The notes beneath the pieces were generated by a model. That model was given only the letters and a program-made list of their open reading frames with translations. It made no database searches and was not told the DNA's origin. Shown piece by piece: positions 14,653 to 16,633 of a stretch of DNA of 16,633 nucleotides. The stretch covers positions 1 through 16,633 of the forward strand of contig CAYIXE010000019.1 in the NCBI GenBank assembly GCA_964367095.1, given 5' to 3'. The stretch is from UBA927 sp964367095 (GTDB lineage Bacteria > Patescibacteriota > Microgenomatia > UBA10105 > UBA927). Position 1 is the stretch's first letter. Each line of letters begins with the position of its first letter. Made by a program: the position numbers and the translations under genes.

Positions 14653-16455
14653 ATGATAATGGACACACACCACAAAGGGACCCTCTTTGTACTTACAGAG
14701 ACATTCAGAAGATATCGTTCGCATCTTTTTCTTCTTGCAATTCTGGGGATTGCGAGTGCTGTCTTAGAAGGCATAGGGGTGAATGCTATCATCCCACTTT
14801 TTTCGTTCCTTTTGGGAGACGGCGCGGCTACAGCAGATCCTATTTCTAATGCGCTACGCGCATTATTTGATTTTTTGGGCGTTCCATTCACCCTTCGATT
14901 TCTCCTCGTGTTTATTACCGCGTTATTTCTCGTACGTGCCGTCGCGGTCGCAGTATTTTCATATATTCGTGCCCGCATAAGCGCAAGCTTCATGTATCGT
15001 GAAATGCGCTATTTGCTTTCAGCAACATTTGCCGCACGCTGGTCTTTTCTTGCGAATCAGAAGACGGGTTATTTACAAAATACGCTTTTTTGGGATGTGC
15101 GACAAAGCATGAGCCTCCTTGATACCGTCGCACAATTCATACAATCCGGAACGGGATTTTTTATGTATTTGATTGTTGCTTTTAGTATCTCGCCTTTCAT
15201 CACGCTCATCACACTGGTTGCGGGAAGCGTTCTCCTTTTCGGCCTTCAGCCACTTGTGAGAAAGACAACGATTTTTGGTGAGGAAAAGAGTGGACTTGAG
15301 AAGGGTTATGCCAATCATCTTGTTGAGTATTTGAGCGGACTGAAGACAGTGAAGGCGAGCGGTGTCGGCGTGAAGGTTGAAGAAGCGGGGCGGCATTTTC
15401 TTGAAAAAATGCGAACAGTTTATACGAAAAGTGCCATCATGCATTCTGTCGGCACGACGATCATTCAACCGTTTAGTTTCATATTTATTCTCGTTTTATT
15501 TGCCATTGCATACAAGTTGCCAGATTTTAACCTTGCCGCCTTTATTGCGGTTCTCTATCTTATTCAAAAGATATTTACGTATTTGCAATCGGCACAATCA
15601 TCTCTTCATTCCATCTCTGACTTTATACCATTTGCTTCCAATATCTTGCACTTCAAAAATTTACTGAACGCAAACAAAGAGACAATGATTGCGGAGGCAG
15701 GAAAATCATTTTCCTTCTCCAACAGCCTTTCTTTTAAGGGGGTGTCATTTTCTTATCGTACCGGAACACCCGTGTTATCCCGCATCTCTTTTTCAATTCC
15801 CAGAAATTCATTTCTGGGAATCATTGGCCCTTCAGGAGGGGGAAAAACGTCCGTTGCTGATATTATTTTACGGCTTTTCCCTCCCGCAGAAGGAAGTGTT
15901 TTTTTAGACGATACTCCTATAGATTCTATTCGGTTAGATGAGTGGCAGACACGAGTGGGGTATGTATCACAAGATATTTTTCTGATACACGCGTCAGTGA
16001 GAGATAATATAAAATTTTACAACGATTCAGCTTTAGATGCAGACGTAGAAGAAGCGGCCCGATACGCCAATATTTATGATGACATTATGCGTCTTCCGCA
16101 CGGTTTTGACACCATCGTAGGTGAGCGCGGTGCAACTCTCTCGGGGGGTCAGCGCCAACGCATTGTTCTCGCCCGAGCTCTCGCGCGGAAGCCGGCAATT
16201 TTAGTGCTTGATGAGGCAACAAGTGCACTCGATTCTGAGTCGGAGCGTGTTATTAAAGAGACAATTGAGAGTATCCGTGAAAAAGTAACGCTTATTGTTA
16301 TTGCGCATCGCATTTCCACAATTACGAGTGCCGATAATATTATTGTGTTGAAAGACGGCTCTGTGGTTGAAGAAGGGAAGCCGTCTGATATGCTCAACAA
16401 TCCTAATTCATACCTTTCTCATATGATGCGGCTGCAATCTCATCAGCGAACATGA
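14653..16455 (+). CDS. ABC half-transporter, MsbA/PglK-like flippase
   Basis: This 600-residue protein joins an N-terminal six-helix exporter domain (hydrophobic stretches near 24-52, 80-104, 165-200 and 268-308) to a C-terminal nucleotide-binding domain. The latter has Walker A GPSGGGKTS (392-400), Q-loop VGYVSQD (Q440), signature LSGGQRQR (496-503), Walker B ILVLDEATSALD (516-527) and H-loop His552. As a half-transporter it would work as a homodimer in the cytoplasmic membrane, flipping a lipid-linked glycan or lipid outward with ATP. The context of glycosyltransferases points to a PglK-type oligosaccharide flippase, and no Wzx is present in the window. It is transcribed away from the minus-strand array. 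The ATG at 14659 is an alternative start. The gene body also holds an 11-bp perfect hairpin near the Walker A codons. Confidence 0.9.
   Translation: MIMDTHHKGTLFVLTETFRRYRSHLFLLAILGIASAVLEGIGVNAIIPLFSFLLGDGAATADPISNALRALFDFLGVPFTLRFLLVFITALFLVRAVAVAVFSYIRARISASFMYREMRYLLSATFAARWSFLANQKTGYLQNTLFWDVRQSMSLLDTVAQFIQSGTGFFMYLIVAFSISPFITLITLVAGSVLLFGLQPLVRKTTIFGEEKSGLEKGYANHLVEYLSGLKTVKASGVGVKVEEAGRHFLEKMRTVYTKSAIMHSVGTTIIQPFSFIFILVLFAIAYKLPDFNLAAFIAVLYLIQKIFTYLQSAQSSLHSISDFIPFASNILHFKNLLNANKETMIAEAGKSFSFSNSLSFKGVSFSYRTGTPVLSRISFSIPRNSFLGIIGPSGGGKTSVADIILRLFPPAEGSVFLDDTPIDSIRLDEWQTRVGYVSQDIFLIHASVRDNIKFYNDSALDADVEEAARYANIYDDIMRLPHGFDTIVGERGATLSGGQRQRIVLARALARKPAILVLDEATSALDSESERVIKETIESIREKVTLIVIAHRISTITSADNIIVLKDGSVVEEGKPSDMLNNPNSYLSHMMRLQSHQRT
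15796..15821 (+). repeat. Perfect 11-bp inverted repeat with a 4-nt loop inside the ABC gene
   Basis: The arms attcccagaaa (15796-15806) and tttctgggaat (15811-15821) are exact reverse complements around ttca. The hairpin lies within coding sequence, about 5 bp before the Walker A codons. No poly-T tract follows, so it is not a standard terminator. It may be chance. Confidence 0.8.
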
Positions 16456-16509
16456 GTTTTGTGTTTATCTTACGGCATTTAGGGCGCTGTGGCTAGCAAA
16501 AACATCTCG

Positions 16510-16518
16510 TGGTATAGT
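16510..16518 (+). promoter_or_regulatory. Extended -10 element just before the last gene
   Basis: TGGTATAGT is a TGn-extended -10 box that ends 7 nt before the ATG at 16526, so the transcript would begin at or almost at the start codon (leaderless). The best -35 at 17-bp spacing is only TGGCTA (16490-16495), which suits an extended -10 promoter. The 70-bp gap after the ABC gene holds no visible terminator. Confidence 0.4.
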
Positions 16519-16525
16519 TGGCGTC

Positions 16526-16633
16526 ATGACATTAGAAAAAATACTGCGATATGTCACGGTGGGCGGGATTTTTTTTGATACCGTTTATCCCGTCCGTCGT
16601 TATTGATACGATGTTCTTTCCGTTTATCACGGG
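16526..16633 (+). CDS. 5' end of a membrane protein, probably O-antigen-ligase-like, with an apparent frameshift
   Basis: Reading from the ATG gives MTLEKILRYVTVGGIFF and then a stop at 16604-16606 after 26 codons. If one T is removed from the run of eight (16569-16576), the frame continues as GGIFLIPFIPSVVID and TMFFPFITG to the end of the window. That joined sequence looks like the first transmembrane segment of the large O-antigen ligase/polymerase-like proteins I remember from Parcubacteria, often with TPR repeats. Such a protein would join flipped glycan units or attach them to an acceptor outside the membrane, which fits an ABC flippase 70 bp upstream. The break is probably an indel error near a contig end, but a phase-variable tract or a real pseudogene is possible. 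Too little is present for certainty. Confidence 0.5.

Noticed and set aside
1..16633. Alternative genetic code with TGA read as Gly
   Set aside because: TGA ends well-defined genes such as those stopping at 3907 and 16455, and no domain continues through an in-frame TGA.
1..16633. tRNA, rRNA, CRISPR array, insertion sequence, phage or defence genes
   Set aside because: No cloverleaf, regular spaced repeat, transposase motif or terminal inverted repeat was seen on either strand.

Overview
The window is a glycan (cell-surface polysaccharide or glycoprotein) biosynthesis locus. Almost every gene is a glycosyltransferase, a nucleotide-sugar enzyme or a sugar methyltransferase, and an ABC exporter and the start of a membrane protein lie at the right end. 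Moderate-to-low GC, very tight gene packing, starts that mostly lack a Shine-Dalgarno sequence, and a broken last gene that resembles the N-terminus of O-antigen-ligase-like membrane proteins I know from Parcubacteria together suggest a Candidate Phyla Radiation bacterium, probably parcubacterial. That assignment is an inference. TGA is used as a normal stop, so the Gracilibacteria/Absconditabacteria code does not apply.

Layout. Bases 55-6903 are a plus-strand array: exostosin-like glycosyltransferase, RmlB-like 4,6-dehydratase, DegT aminotransferase, two translationally coupled methyltransferases, a putative GT-A protein, a GT4 glycosyltransferase, then a 100-N assembly gap followed by the 3' end of another methyltransferase. 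Bases 6924-14532 are a minus-strand array, listed here in transcription order: GDP-mannose-hydrolase-type NUDIX protein, GDP-fucose-synthase-type reductase, GT11 fucosyltransferase-like protein, STELLO-like protein, ColD-type 3-dehydratase with His in place of the catalytic Lys, GT4, GT2, GT2. The two arrays converge with only 20 bp between them. From 14653 a divergently transcribed ABC half-transporter follows, and then a truncated, apparently frameshifted membrane-protein gene at the window end.

How the parts may work together. The plus-strand dehydratase and aminotransferase are the classic pair for a 4-amino-4,6-dideoxyhexose, and the methyltransferases could decorate the glycan. The minus-strand set looks like GDP-mannose-derived chemistry: GDP-L-fucose and possibly GDP-colitose, with a GT11 enzyme to transfer it. 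The donor-forming GDP-mannose 4,6-dehydratase is not in the window. The ABC protein resembles MsbA/PglK-type flippases for lipid-linked oligosaccharides, and the last gene may be a ligase or polymerase.

I see no tRNA, rRNA, CRISPR array, insertion sequence or phage gene. The most unusual points are the STELLO-domain protein, the His-for-Lys dehydratase next to fucose genes, the Phe that replaces a Rossmann glycine in the 4,6-dehydratase, the perfect operator-like palindrome over the first promoter, and the T8 frameshift at the right end.
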